Of a DNA stretch of 64,000 nucleotides, positions 25,219 to 37,398 are shown piece by piece. Both the position numbers and the translations under genes were made by a program. The DNA comes from Antitrichia curtipendula. Its lineage: Eukaryota > Streptophyta > Bryopsida > Hypnales > Leucodontaceae. Location of the stretch: the NCBI GenBank assembly GCA_951230915.1, contig OX579642.1, forward strand, positions 7,130,001 through 7,194,000. The letters run 5' to 3'. The notes under the pieces are model-generated. The model was not told the origin of the DNA, did not search any database, and saw nothing but the letters and a program-made list of their open reading frames with translations. Numbering within the stretch: the stretch's first letter is position 1; each line of letters begins with the position of its first letter.

Positions 25219-26005
25219 CCCCTAAGCGCCCAGCTCACTACCGGCACTTCGAGGCCCAGGGAGGAAGCTTTCTACTCAAACCCGCCCCTTTCACTCAAAA
25301 ATGAAATCCGTGCTAGGTGGCCGTTGAATTTCCTAGAGAACGACCTAGTGAAGCCTCTCTCCGAGCTGTGGAAAGAATCACCGTACTGTTTTTGACTTTA
25401 TAACGGTCAAACATGGGTTGATTGTGAGATTCCTAGCGAAAAATGAGTTGGTTTTGAACTTGCAAAGAATCCCGAAATTTCCAGAAAGGGACCAAGGCTC
25501 TAAAATTTATGGAGTAGGTAGGATTAGTTTGCCTCTGTGGCTCTGCCAAATTGCAGAAATTTATGACATGTGGAAGATCAAACTTTTCAATCGTGAACTT
25601 GGTAGTGTCGCAAAGGCTCTGAGAGGTTTAACGGGAGCAGGGCATGGCCACCACTACCACGTAGGACAGGCTCCTGGTGGTTTGAACTTCCTTGTCCCTC
25701 CAACGTCCATGTTGGACGCTTGCAAATTGGCCCAACGACAATGAATAGCCAGTAGCCGGTTGTCCCGGTGAGTGATCCAAACCAAGTTCTCTAGAAACTC
25801 AAAAAAACAGAAACCACTCGCCCAGATCATGGCCATAACTACCACGGAACTCACTCAAAACTAAATCGTCCACTCCCTTGTACTGCCCCATGACATTCAA
25901 ATCACAAGGTATTTTTGTGGGGACAATACACCCACTCCCTGGGCCCCAATTGATTCTTTGTTTGACTCTGGGCGCCTCATTTTGAGGCGTTGGGACGTTT
26001 AGAGG
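25219..26005. mobile_element. piggyBac-like element of a third subfamily, copy E
   Basis: TTAA at 25215-25218 and 26006-26009 flank CCCCTAAGCGCCCA and the imperfect inverted partner TGGGACGTTTAGAGG. The 787-base interior is GC-richer than, and unrelated to, the 0.9 kb family. An open stretch at 25418-25744 has no recognisable domain. Confidence 0.78.
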
Positions 26006-26009
26006 TTAA

Positions 26010-26919
26010 TGGAGATTATTCTTATTCATTTAAATTTTAATGTAGTTCTTTGAACTCCCTACACGGTTGCAATGGTAATTCACTAAAACGTCCCTTCAAC
26101 TTATGGAACAAAAAATGAATGAACCTTTTGCCATGTGTGTAAACTACATAGAGGTATTCCTTGAAGTAATAAAATCGTGATTTTTTCAAACCAACTCCAA
26201 CCTTTTCAATCATAATTCCACTTTGAAGTTGTCTAATGCCAATCTTTTATAGTTTCACTACATTAGAATGCAAGAAGGGACAATTGGGCGCAACTATAGG
26301 GATTGCAATTGGAATGGGTGATGTTGGATACAAATACCATATATATTTGCACTCAGATAATGCATCATCTACCAAATGCCATTCGAAAAAAGTTTATAAA
26401 AATGGAATCGAGACTTGAATAAATAGTTGATAGCTTCTTTTTTTCTTTTTTCTTTTTTTAAATATTTATATACTAACAAATAAAAATTTTATTGCAATGT
26501 AAAAAGTCCAACAATTTACTTGAGCCAAATGAAAATTTTGTGGTTGTTGTTGTTAGAAATAAGCAGCTATACTAAGAGGGGCTTTTATCTCTATAGTTCT
26601 ATCTCCTTTTTGAGTAAGGTATCTACTCATATTTTTTTTGATATCTTTTTGTTGATGCAAAGCCTCTTACCCTTCAATTCATAGTCAATAAATTATTTTA
26701 TTTAATAGAAAATAAGAAAATGCTTACTTACTTTTTCAAGCTTTAGATTACAAAGAACAGTGCTTTGGTTTGTTGTATAAGCAAGGACACCAAATTAGTA
26801 TCACTAAAAAAAAATTTTGTGTGAAAATTGGTTCAATACATGAATATTTAAAGTTGCAATAATTAAAAATAATATCACTTTGTTAAATTAGTCGTTTGTT
26901 GGTGGCAACAACATGGCCA
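26010..26919. other. AT-rich intergenic DNA, no gene seen
   Basis: No protein-like frame and no clear repeat boundaries are seen before the inverted arm that starts near 26920. Confidence 0.5.
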
Positions 26920-27102
26920 TCAAAGTTTTTTTCTACATTGAATATGGATTTTAAGGAGACCCATACTAATTAATCAACATTACACACTATATAAATATCT
27001 ACCTTTGTTGTACATCGATAGTTATTGAAGTGTTTGGGGGTTGTACATCATGTATCAAGCATATAGAGTTTTCCACAATAAGTCCCTTTAAGTTTTTGGT
27101 CC
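26920..27102 (-). repeat. Right arm of the large inverted repeat
   Basis: This is the inverted partner of 22905-23083. It ends AAGTCCCTTTAAGTTTTTGG followed by TCC, and its outer edge abuts copy F directly. With the left arm it brackets about 3.8 kb that includes copies C, D and E. Confidence 0.7.
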
Positions 27103-27994
27103 ATCAAAACACACTCAAAAGTGCCACTTCTATTGCGAAAAGCAAAAAAATTTAGAAATTACTTTTTTGCATATCCAAACACAGGATCTTATATTAGACT
27201 AGTATAAAAATGTATGCAAAAAAATTCAGAAATTTTGACCGCATAAATTGCAAGATATTTGCATCCAAAGTGAAGAAAGCAATTTATTTTGCACCTTGCT
27301 TGACTAGATTTTTTGGCTTTGAATCTTCTTAACTTAAATTTTTTATTCTATTGATTTTGATATTTTAAGTTTTTATGTTGAATACTTGAGTTGAGAATCT
27401 AGGAAAAAAAATTCAAGAAAAAAACACTAAATTTTTACTCATTAAAAATTTGTTAAGTAGAAGTAGATTCAAGATTGAAGGAAAACTAAATAGTTAATAG
27501 CTCTAAGATGAAATTGAAATACAACAATTCTAATGGTGAGATTGTTCTAGTAAGCAAATACAACCCTATCTAACATTTCTTTTTGAAAAATTGCAGAAAT
27601 TGCATTAAAAAAAGAATCCAATAAGCTCTTTTTTCAAGCATGTTTTCAAGAAGATGCTTCAATTGCCCAAAAAACTAAGATTGTCCATAACTTTCTCATC
27701 ACTAGTCCATGTAGAATGAATCAAAGCTTCAAACGTAGACAAAATATACAATTTTAGAAAAAAAATTAAAAAAATTATTTTGACTTCTTGTGATTTTTTT
27801 GTTTTGCCCGCCAATCTCCCTTTTTGGCTTATTGTGCCATAATTTTTCTCCCAAGCACCGATTGAAATAAAAATTATATATTCACAAAACTCTCGCAAAA
27901 ATGCACATCCTCAAAAAAATTCACTAAAAATTAAGGTCATAGGAACCTATCCGGGCCCAAATTGTCCCCTAAGGGACAAACGATCTTTTAGGGG
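27103..27994 (+). mobile_element. piggyBac-like element, copy F, left end lost
   Basis: The right end TCTTTTAGGGG is followed by TTAA (27995-27998). The left end lacks the first roughly 25 bases of the family (no CCCCTAAAGG). The family sequence begins abruptly at ATCAAAACACACTCAAAAGT, where the inverted arm stops. The order of ends matches copy D. Confidence 0.8.
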
Positions 27995-28413
27995 TTAATT
28001 CCCCTATTCAATGTAGGTTTTATTACCAGGAGTGCCACGTGTATTGAAAGTGAAACCTTTCTTTCTTTCAAAATATAATTCTAACATCCCTCTTAATTGG
28101 TTAAACGTTTCAGTTTTGAACAACTAATGAACAAAAACATGTCATGAACAACTAATACACAATTTTTGTTTTTTCATCCATCTAAATATTTGTAGATTTT
28201 TGTGTTAGTTTCCTTACATTTATAAAGTGAAGATTTATAAAACTTTTATTTGCAAATTTTTTGTTGTTCAAGGGAAAAAAAATCTAGACACAAGAAATTA
28301 ACTTTTTTAGTTCAAAATATGAACCTTTGATACCAAAAGTATTTGCAAACACTCATTGTTGGTATCAACAATACTTTGAAGTTAAATAAGACCTAACTAG
28401 TTTGTTATTTTAT

Positions 28414-29337
28414 CCCTATAGTTCCTTGACTATGTTTTCACTGAAATTGTTCAAGAATTGCCATTTCTAGTACAAGTACCAAATTTTTGAAAAAGAACTT
28501 TTTTTGACGCATATAACCATAGGATCTTGAAATATGATGACTTGAGAACATGTGGTAAAAAATTCAGAAATTTTTACCGCGTGGATTGCAAGATATAAGC
28601 ATTCGAAATCACTGAAATTATTTTTTTTACCCTGCAAAAAAACGGGCAGCTGCACTTCAGAAGCTCACTTTTCTATGAAAAAATGTCCAAAATGGTGGTG
28701 CTTCTTTGGATTCTTTTTCCTTGACAAGTTGGTTACATGCTTGAAAAATTTCGCATCATTTGGAGTTGTACAACATATAGGAAAGAAATAGTAAGTAGAA
28801 AGAAGTAGAGAATGATTCAAAATGCAAAATTGTTAAGAATTTAGATATGGAATTGGAAAATGCCAATCCCAATGGTGAAAACATTGTCATAAGAAATATA
28901 CATTTAAGACTTTATTTTTTTCAAAAAATATTGAAAATTGACTAAGATAAAGGACTTCAAAGTTTATTTTAGAATAAAGATTCCCTAACTGCCCGCAAAC
29001 TAAAATTCCTCATAACTTTTTGACTCATTGGTCAAAATGGAATGATTAAAAGCTTTCTAAGTATATATAACTCTAGAAAAGCAGTTTTAAAATTTTGTTT
29101 CTGAAAAAAATGATTTAAAAAAATCTGCCCAAACTGCCCAGCCGAGAAAAAAAGTAACATATTAGGCCATAACTTCTGACTTGTATTTTCAAATGTCATT
29201 AAATTTAGTGCATATGAAAGATATTCCTCGCGCACAACTTCAATTAAAATTTCAGCCAAAAATATGAAAATCTCTAGTCATAGGTACCTGCCCAAAATTT
29301 CTATACTGCCCAAAAACGCATGCTGGTCCTTTAGGGG
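28414..29337 (+). mobile_element. piggyBac-like element, copy G, diverged
   Basis: Ends CCCTATAGTTCC and GGTCCTTTAGGGG are recognisable, but the flanking sites have decayed (TTAT-like on the left, TTTA at 29338-29341). The 924-base interior follows the family order but is more diverged and groups by eye with copy I. Both have GAAATGGTGG-like text about 270 bases in. Confidence 0.72.
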
Positions 29338-29341
29338 TTTA

Positions 29342-30266
29342 CATATTTGACAAGTTATTTTTGAATTTTAGTTTTAGCATCAAAAACTCTGATTTTGAAA
29401 ATAAATGATTACTATTTTTTTTTCTCTTTAAGATTTTGTGCAAGGGTGTCCATTGCAATCTTGACTTTCTGTGGTGTTGAGGGCTCTTAGAAATGAGCCT
29501 CAAATATACTAGATCTTGGAGAAAAAATCACATTATAAATTCATTTAAAAAATTGCCAGAGTAAATTTTGAGAAGCCATAAATTGATTGCGGTTAAGCAT
29601 GTTAGGCCCTTCAACTTCATATTTTTTTGGTGACTTATTTTTTAGCTTTGACATGCAAAAAGAGAGTTGAAAGATTTTCATAGTTTTAACACCCTTATAA
29701 TCAAACATTAGAATCTTTCAATCCTTAAATGATATTGTTGTGTTTTCTTTTCCTATGTGATCTTTAACATGTGTAGTTTGAATTTGTACGATTACAATTT
29801 TAAAAACCCTGATAGAACTTATCAAAATGTTGTTTTTTTGTTCAATTTAGAGCAAATTCCAAGACGTGCAAAACAAGCCTTAGGCATTTAGGGGTTAACG
29901 TACTTGCAAAAAGTTTTTTGGGAGTATTTGTAATACCTTACCCAAATTTACACAATCAACAAAAGCTGCCGGCTTGCACGTTTGCATCTCCAAAATACAA
30001 ACTGAATAGGGTGTTTAGGCAAATAGTCTTCCCGGTAATAAACAACGTCCACAAATAAATCTTCCCATTAACTTAGAGTTTAGGGCATATAGACTGTTTT
30101 CACAGTTGAACAAATAACCCAAACAAACTAACCAAACATTTGCGGAGCTTTACATTTAAAGTAAACCTAACCCAAGTATTAAATGGTATCTCGAACTCTG
30201 ACTGAAGGCTTTGAATGGAAACATATGAACTATTACTATTGTGTTACTTGTATGATGCATTTGGAA
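29342..30266. other. Intergenic DNA with an orphan piggyBac-like right end
   Basis: GCATTTAGGGG followed by TTAA lies at 29884-29898, but I found no matching left end. It may be the relic of another element adjacent to copy G. No gene is seen. Confidence 0.45.
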
Positions 30267-30270
30267 TTAA

Positions 30271-31206
30271 CCTCTAAATTCCTAAGGCCTTTTCTTCCAT
30301 CAATACCCATTCAAAATTGTCATTTCTATTGCGAAGAGCAAAAAACTATAAAAATTATTATTTTTACATATCTAACAATAGGATCTTGTACTACACTAGT
30401 AGTATAAGAATGTGTGAAACAAATTTCAAATTTTTGGACCACGTAGATTGCAAGATATTTGCATTTAAAGTGAAGAAAGCATATCTTTTTTACCCCTTGC
30501 TCAACTATATTTTTTGGCTTTGAATCTTCTGAACTTGAAACTTTTGTACTATTGATTTTGATTTTCTAATTTTTTATGTTGAAGAAATGAATTGAGAATC
30601 TAGGAAAAAAAATTCAACAGAAAACACTTAATTTTCAATCATTAAAAAATTGTTAAGTAGAAGTAGGTTCAAGATTGAAGGAAAAAATAAACTGTTCATA
30701 GCTATAAAATGGAGTTGAAATACAATAATCCCAGTCGTGAGATTGTTCTAGCAAGAAAATTTAACCTTGCCTAACAATTGTGTTTTTGTGTTTTTGAAAA
30801 ATTATATAGATTTCATTCAAAAATGAATTCTATAAGTTATTTTTTCAAGAAGATGCTTAGATTGTTTAAAAAATAAGATTGTCCATAACTTTCTCATTAC
30901 TAGTTCAAATAGAACGAATCAAAGCTTTAGATTTAGATAAAAATATAATATTTGAGAAAAAAATAAAAAATAAAAAGTTCAGCTTTTTGTGATGTTTTTT
31001 TGGCTGCCCCTTGAGTTGCTTTTTGGACTTAGGGTGGTGTAACTTTTGTTCTTATGCATCAATTGAAATAAAAATTGTATTCCCAAAAAGCTAATCTAAT
31101 TTTTTATCTTTAAAAAAAAATTCAAAGAATCATGTCAAGAACTGATATCACACTAGCCTACCCAAAATCCCAAGAGTCGTCCTTAGGGATCTTAAGACTT
31201 TAGGGA
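30271..31206 (+). mobile_element. piggyBac-like element, copy H
   Basis: TTAA flanks both sides (30267-30270 and 31207-31210). The ends are CCTCTAAATTCC and GACTTTAGGGA. It is 936 bases in the same orientation as copy D, with the same block order and no transposase frame. Confidence 0.87.
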
Positions 31207-31473
31207 TTAAAAAACAAACAAATACCCGGGCATGCCCATACCCATATGCAGTTACAATGAAAAATATGATTATCATTATGTATAGGTCAAGCATACACAT
31301 AATTTAATGTCAGTGCATCTTTGAAGCATTTTAATTTAGAAATATTCAAATTTGTTCACTAAAGGCTCATCTAAATCTGAAGAAAATCCATATATATATT
31401 ATATATCTAAAAAGAATGTTTTCCAAAGACAAGGTAGAATGGCTTCCCTAGCTCATATAATAGACAATACTTT

Positions 31474-32865
31474 CACTAGAAGAAAAACGTGTCCGCTACA
31501 ACCGACTGAAATGCAACTACATGTCCTATGCAACTGCCCTGCAACTACAATCCTCTATATTTGCACCAACTTTGACATAGTTACACTGTAGTTGCAAAAT
31601 AGTTGCAAAGTAGTTGCAACATGTAGTTAAGCATACGGGAATGTAACAAAAGAGTTGACGTGAGGTATTTTACATCCAATCTTCATCACAATTGTCGATG
31701 TGGACAATTTTACGTTCTGTAGAGTCCAATGTGTCTATCTACAGTTGCATGTAATTTAAACTTGATAGCAATTTAACTAGAATGCAACTAGATTGCAACT
31801 AGACTACAACTATATTGCAATTACAATTCAACTAGTGTTTGACTTAAAAACAACTAGACTTTAACTTGAAAAAACTAACATGCAACTAGATAACAACTAA
31901 AATGCAACTACTATTAAGTCTTTTATTAATTGTCCCACATCAATTGTCAAGAATACCATTAGGTTGAACATATAAGAATTGTAAGTTATAGTAGTATTGT
32001 GTAATGAATTTTGATAATGAAATTCTAATATTTATGTATTTTGTAGAATTTTACACTTTGTAGATTTCTACAAGTTGTAGATTTTTATAATCTACAAATA
32101 TTTAAAGTTTAAGATATTTCTAGATTTGGCAATCTAAAAAAAAAGATAGATCTGAAATTTAGAATCTACAAATCTTTGAAATTCAAATTTCAAATCTACA
32201 AGTCACATAGACGCAAACTAGTTGCACATCAATCGCAAACCATTTGCACATTAGTTGCAAACAAGTTGCACAAAAATGACTTCCACATAAAACACCATAT
32301 TCATTAAAATGGGAGTTTTCCATTGAAATGAGAGGTTATTTAAAAAAATCAACTAAAAGGTTTTTGTCAATTCAGCTAAAATTGAAAGTTTTTTTTTTTG
32401 TCAATTTAACTCGATTCGAGTTAAATTAACAGAAAACCTTTCAGATTTGACCTAATATTGAAAGATTTTTTCTAAATTTAACTTGAATCAAGTTAAATTG
32501 ATTGAAAACCTTTCAATATTAGGTCAAATCTGAAAGGTTTTATCTCAATTCAGATCAAAACTCTCATTTTAATGGAAACTGATGTTTTAGATTGAGATCA
32601 GCATGATTATTTTGAGAGGTCTCCAATCTCTCATTTTAATGAATATGGTGTTATAAGCAACCACGTCAAAAGAGTTCATCGATGAACTTTCAAGTATACT
32701 GTCAAATGATAAACAACTTTGAAATTTTTTGCAATTGCTTTGCAACTCATGCAACTTGTCCATTGCAACTGCGGGCTCCAAATTATCACCTAGTTGCAAA
32801 CAACCTAGGCAACTACAAAATGAGTTGCATAGTGTAGTTGCAAAACCCCTCGTTTTCTTGTAGTG
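31474..32865. mobile_element. CACTA (En/Spm) non-autonomous element
   Basis: The ends CACTAGAAGAAAAACG and CGTTTTCTTGTAGTG are close to the CACTACAAGAAAAC terminus of plant CACTA transposons. TTT flanks both sides (31471-31473 and 32866-32868), the expected three-base duplication. Both subterminal regions are dense in GCAACTAC/GTAGTTGCA motifs in both orientations, the typical TnpA-type binding repeats. It is 1392 bases with no transposase, and carries a foldback inside. Confidence 0.93.
32291..32652. repeat. Multi-layer palindrome inside the CACTA element
   Basis: The outer arms AACACCATATTCATTAAAAT and ATTTTAATGAATATGGTGTT enclose a second pair, CCTTTCAGATTTGACCTAAT and ATTAGGTCAAATCTGAAAGG (about 32440 and 32515). 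Inside are smaller palindromes such as TTTAACTCGATTCGAGTTAAA. It is probably a foldback MITE inserted in the CACTA element. Confidence 0.8.
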
Positions 32866-33303
32866 TTTGTTTTGAACAAATCTTGCATAGATCTTCAACA
32901 ATGTTTTAGAGACATACATTGATATATAATAAGGGGAATCACAATCTCGGTCACAATATCATTTAGTGAATTCAATGAGTGGGGAGAAGTGTTCCCCCAC
33001 TTGATCGAGATTAATTTCTTTATCGAGTTTGGTGTAGGGAGTATAGTTATCCATTAATAGCAGTCCATGTGCATTCCTTTAACTAGGGCTTCCTATTTTG
33101 ACTCTACTTAAAGTTATGCATGGTTGAATTGAAAGAAAAGATTTTGAACTATAACCATGATTACAAAATGTTTGCACCTATTACTTGCTCAACTTACTTT
33201 AATCAATTAACTTGGTCATAATGCTACCCAACCTCTCTCTAGACGACTATTCGTGAGTAAAGATTCTTCAGGCTATGTACCTAAACTTTAAAATGTCTTT
33301 TAA

Positions 33304-34794
33304 CCCCTACAGTTTTTTGACTATCATGTTTTTACCAAAATGCTCCAAAACTGCCATTTCTCTGAAAAGTACCAAATTTATAAAAAAACTACTTTTTTGA
33401 ACACATGTAACTGTAGGATCTTGGAGTAAACATGTGGAAATTTTTTCAGGAATTTCCACTATGTAGATTGCAAGATATTAACATTTGAATTGGAAATAAA
33501 ACTTTTTTTGGCCCTGCAAAAATTAGGTAGCTGCACTTCAGATGGTCACATATATATGAAAAGATGCCTGAAATGGTGGTCAGTCTTTGGATTCATTCTT
33601 GAAGGCAAGCTGGCAACATGATTGAAAGTTTTTAGATCATTTGGAATTGTACAACATATAGGAAAAAATAGTAAGTAGAAAAAAGTAGAAAATTATTCAA
33701 AACACTAAATTGTTAACAATTTATTCATGAAATTGAAAAATCCTCGGGGGGTTCACTTAGTTCTACTACAACAAACCACGCGTGACAAGTGGTTTCTAAT
33801 AAACTATTTTTTCAACCTAAAATTTTGAGCATTGTTTAATAATGACTATAGTTTTTTATTGCCAAACTTTTCAACTCAAATAAAATATGAAATGATTCTA
33901 GAAGAGATTCAAAATGAACTAAAACGGAATGTTTTTCAACTCAAATAATTACAGAGAACACATTTAGATGACCATTGAATCAATAGTCAACTCAAAATGA
34001 GCTTTCAATAGAGAGTTATTTTTAGGAATTTTTTGTTTGTTTTTTAGACAATTTTTTCTTATATAATATAGGAGTGTGAAAGTTATTTTTTAGTTCTATA
34101 GTGTATCATTTTACTTAAAAAATTTGTAATAAATTATTATTAACAATAAAAATATCAATAATTCAAAACATAAACTTTCAAATTAGAAAAATCTATTCAT
34201 AATTTTTTTATTTTGTTTTATTTAAAATTCAAAATGTAAATAGGGGGTCCAAAGTTTTGTTCGCACGTGGTTTGTAATGGACATTCTAAGTGAACTCCCC
34301 AAGAAAAAATCCCAATCCCAATGGTTGTAATGTTGTAGTAAACAGTCTACGCCTAAGGAATTATTTTTTCAAAAGTATTTAAAATTGAATTAAATAAAGG
34401 GCTTCAAAGTTTATCTTAGAGTAGAGATTCCACAACTATCTACAAACTACCCACAAACTTAAACTTCCATAACTTTTATTTCATTTATCCAAATTGAATG
34501 ATTCAAAGCTTTTCATGTGTATAAAGATCTAAAGAACCAATTTCAAATTTTAATTTTAAGAAAAAAGTGAATTTTCAAGAAGTTTTTTTTGCTGCCCGCC
34601 GAGCAATGAAAACAACATATCGTACCATAAATTTTTAACCATGCAGTCCAAAGTTATGAAAATTGTTGGACCTTAAAGCTACTCCTCGGTCACATATTGT
34701 GTAAAATTTCAAAGAAAAAAAACAAAAATTCCATTCGTAGTGAGCTGTCCAAAATTGCTATGTTGCCAAAAGATGCAGTTTAGTGCTTTAGGGG
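33304..34794 (+). mobile_element. piggyBac-like element, copy I, split by a hAT- or MULE-like insertion
   Basis: TTAA flanks both sides (33300-33303 and 34795-34798). The ends are CCCCTACAGTTTT and GTGCTTTAGGGG. Removing the insertion at about 33744-34304 leaves about 920 bases, the family size. The order of blocks matches copies D, G and H. Confidence 0.87.
33744..34304. mobile_element. Inverted-repeat element inserted in copy I
   Basis: GGGGGGTTCACTTAG at the left pairs with CTAAGTGAACTCCCC at the right. AAAAATCC occurs on both sides (33736-33743 and 34305-34312), a probable 8-base duplication, which would fit the hAT superfamily. A nine-base reading (MULE) cannot be excluded because the flank is A-rich. 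A few more bases (CCACGCGTG, CACGTGG) pair further in. It is 561 bases with no coding frame. Confidence 0.75.
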
Positions 34795-34798
34795 TTAA

Positions 34799-36440
34799 TC
34801 CCTAAACTTTCGAAAATTCATAATTTGAATGCTAAATCTAGTGCTTCAAATTGATGTTTTGTCCAAATAATTTCGAATTCATCATAAATTTTTTTATTTT
34901 TAAATTTTAAGAAATATTTCATGAAATATTCACTAAAATTGAAACAAATGATGTTTTTGGAAAAAATAAAACTTTGAAAAATTTCAAAAAATAATTTGAA
35001 CTTAAAATGATAAAGGATATTTAGAGTCAAAATCCCCCCGAAATCATAAATTGTCCTCTATATTGTAACTGATTTATGTAGGTTGAAAATGTAATTTATA
35101 GTACTAAACTTATGCTCTACAAATATTTATTGTACACTACAAGAATTTTCTTTTTGAATTCTCAAGCCCTTTGTCTATACTTGCATATTTATTTATTTCA
35201 AAGCACTAGGTGATAATTTTTATTTATTTATTCACTAGGGAATGCCGACCGTGACCAATGGGTACAATATATAAGTAACTTCAAGAATGTGTTTGAACTA
35301 CAATGTTAGGTAAGAGGACCTAATTGCAACATGTTGTGTTCTCCAATATCTAAAAATAACCTTGAAGGAATACTTCCATGACTTAAATTCAACACAATTT
35401 TTGAGAAGCACCAGATGAGAGGTGAAGAGTTTTTTAAAGCAACCAATGAAGTTGAGACATTTTGTACTTCAAGGATGTAAGCCATTCAAGGTGTGTCTAT
35501 TATTAAATGTTGGCTACCCTTATATTTTCAACTTTTGAAATTTGTACAAAACCAAAGACTAAAGAATTTCAAGACCACGTGGTTTGTATTTTTTTTTATG
35601 GAATTCAATAATATTCTCATAAAATATTTTTGGTCATTTGACCTTTTGAGTTAGCACATGGGACTAGAAAAAGTGCCGTTCTTAAGTGTTGTTTACCTTA
35701 TATCAAACACAAGATTTTTCTTAATTAATTAAATGATTTATATACTACAACACATTCTTTTGTTAATTTTTTCCCAAAACGGAATTGGAAGTGAAGATGT
35801 AATTCACGGTGGGAGACTGTTATGCCCACGTGTGAAGATTTTCTTTATCTGGATTCCGTGTTTCCTTTGCTTCTTGCACCGAAAGGTAGAACCTGAAATC
35901 ATCAAATTCTGAAATCTCCTCCTCTTAAACATTCCTAATCATGCGCAAAACTCAAAGTCTACCAAATATATTGGAATAAGGGAATCTATCATTCTGACCC
36001 TCAGAAATCCACTCTCCCGTTTCCTGTGAATCTACCAAATCAGTTATCCAAGAAGGTCAAACCCTCCACTGCACTTCCTAAAATCTACCCAAATATCCGT
36101 AACTCATGGAAGCATCGCAAAACCTATTCTGCACTTCCTAAAATCTACCAATTCACCTCCCAGAAATCTGCTTTAGTGAGACATCCATGGATGCCCCGCC
36201 TTCAAAGTCTACCCAAATTTGGAAATTCTTCTAAGTCTCTGCCACCTTGTTTGAAATCTAAAATATCTACTTCGGAGATGTTCACGAAAATTGAACTCGC
36301 AAAGCCTGAAATCCGTTCATCCTTAAAAAAAACTAGCATGCCCCAAATCTAGATAATTAGATTATTAAAAAATCTACCTTATTTTCGAAGGGTGTAATCT
36401 ACATGGTTAAGTTAATTTTAAAATCTATGTATTTCGAGAA
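34799..36440. other. AT-rich intergenic DNA and far upstream region of the transporter gene
   Basis: No gene is seen. From about 35900 the sequence becomes richer in C and carries repeated AAATCTACC words, twice within CACTTCCTAAAATCTACC (36072 and 36131), giving a weak short repeat. The open stretch at 36026-36352 has no ATG start and reads through these repeats. Confidence 0.5.
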
Positions 36441-37398
36441 GTTTGAAATCTACAGAATGTAAATATTTTTGGAGGTCGCGGAAACCCTGTTGTGGAGAGC
36501 CCTTTGCACCTTGGACGTGCTCCTGCAGAGAGAGCCAGGTCGTTGTCGATGCCTCCGTTGCCTCGAAAGCTTCAACTTTTGTACATCCCGCAGCCTCGCC
36601 CTCGTCCGCTGATGTCGCACTGAGAACCCCAACCGGCGGATTCACGGCAAGCGACAGAAAGCAAGCAAGCATTTCTACGAAGTCTTCAGTTTTCTACGGA
36701 GGTGTCTGTTCCAATTTCAAGGTTGGTTTCGCCATCTTCCATTTGAAAGCAAAAAAAACTGAGCGCTCTCGCACCATCAGGGTTTCGCAGCACCCCCTGT
36801 TTCGAAGCTCCGGTGGATGTTGAAGCCAAGGTTCGGAAGTCGTCGTCGTCGCGAGAAGATAGCGCGTTTCTTTGCCGACACTCGTCATTGTTTGTAGTTT
36901 TTCAAGTCTTCTTTTTCCACGCGGAGTTTCCTGTTTTGGGGTTGCCACTGTTCGGATTGGTGCTCGTGTCAGATCTGCGTCGGTAACCTCGCCTACTTAC
37001 TTGTCAGAGGGCGAGAGTTTTTGGTTTCATGTTTGAAACTCGGTTTGCCGTTCCATTTGAGCTTCGAAATCTCGTCGAGCCGCAGGATTGTTCCGGTTTT
37101 GCAATGAGGGGGGCGTGGAGTTCAATGTGGCCCCGAGAGAATAAGTACTTTAGCTTTTGCCTTTGAGCTTTGGAGCTTTTCGTTTTGCTTCGAGTGGTAT
37201 ATATTCTTGGGAAGTGGAGCTCACATTGTGCGCGTTTGGCAATCTTCAGGTCGGCGTTCTCTCTCTCGAGAGTGAGCGCGACTTTCTTCTTCGTGGCGTT
37301 TTTGCTGGATTAATAGAAGGTGCAACAGTCGGCAACATTGCAGTCACCTCTCCCGACTGGAGTTGAATCGGACCAAACCCTAACTCGGTTTGTTCGCG
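36441..37398 (+). promoter_or_regulatory. GC-rich 5' region of the transporter gene
   Basis: Base composition changes near 36450 from AT-rich to mixed, consistent with promoter and a long 5' untranslated region. No TATA box or transcription start could be fixed, and several possible splice sites make a 5' UTR intron possible. No convincing protein frame lies here. Confidence 0.4.

Noticed and set aside
23180..34794. LTR retrotransposon remnants
   Set aside because: No TG...CA long terminal repeats, primer-binding site or reverse transcriptase frame was seen; the repeats are explained by TTAA-flanked elements.
36026..36352. 108-codon frame upstream of the transporter
   Set aside because: It starts with GTG, not ATG, and reads through repeated AAATCTACC words.
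36443..36823. 126-codon frame in the transporter 5' region
   Set aside because: No ATG start and no known domain; the opposite strand is open over the same bases, as expected in a GC-richer stretch.
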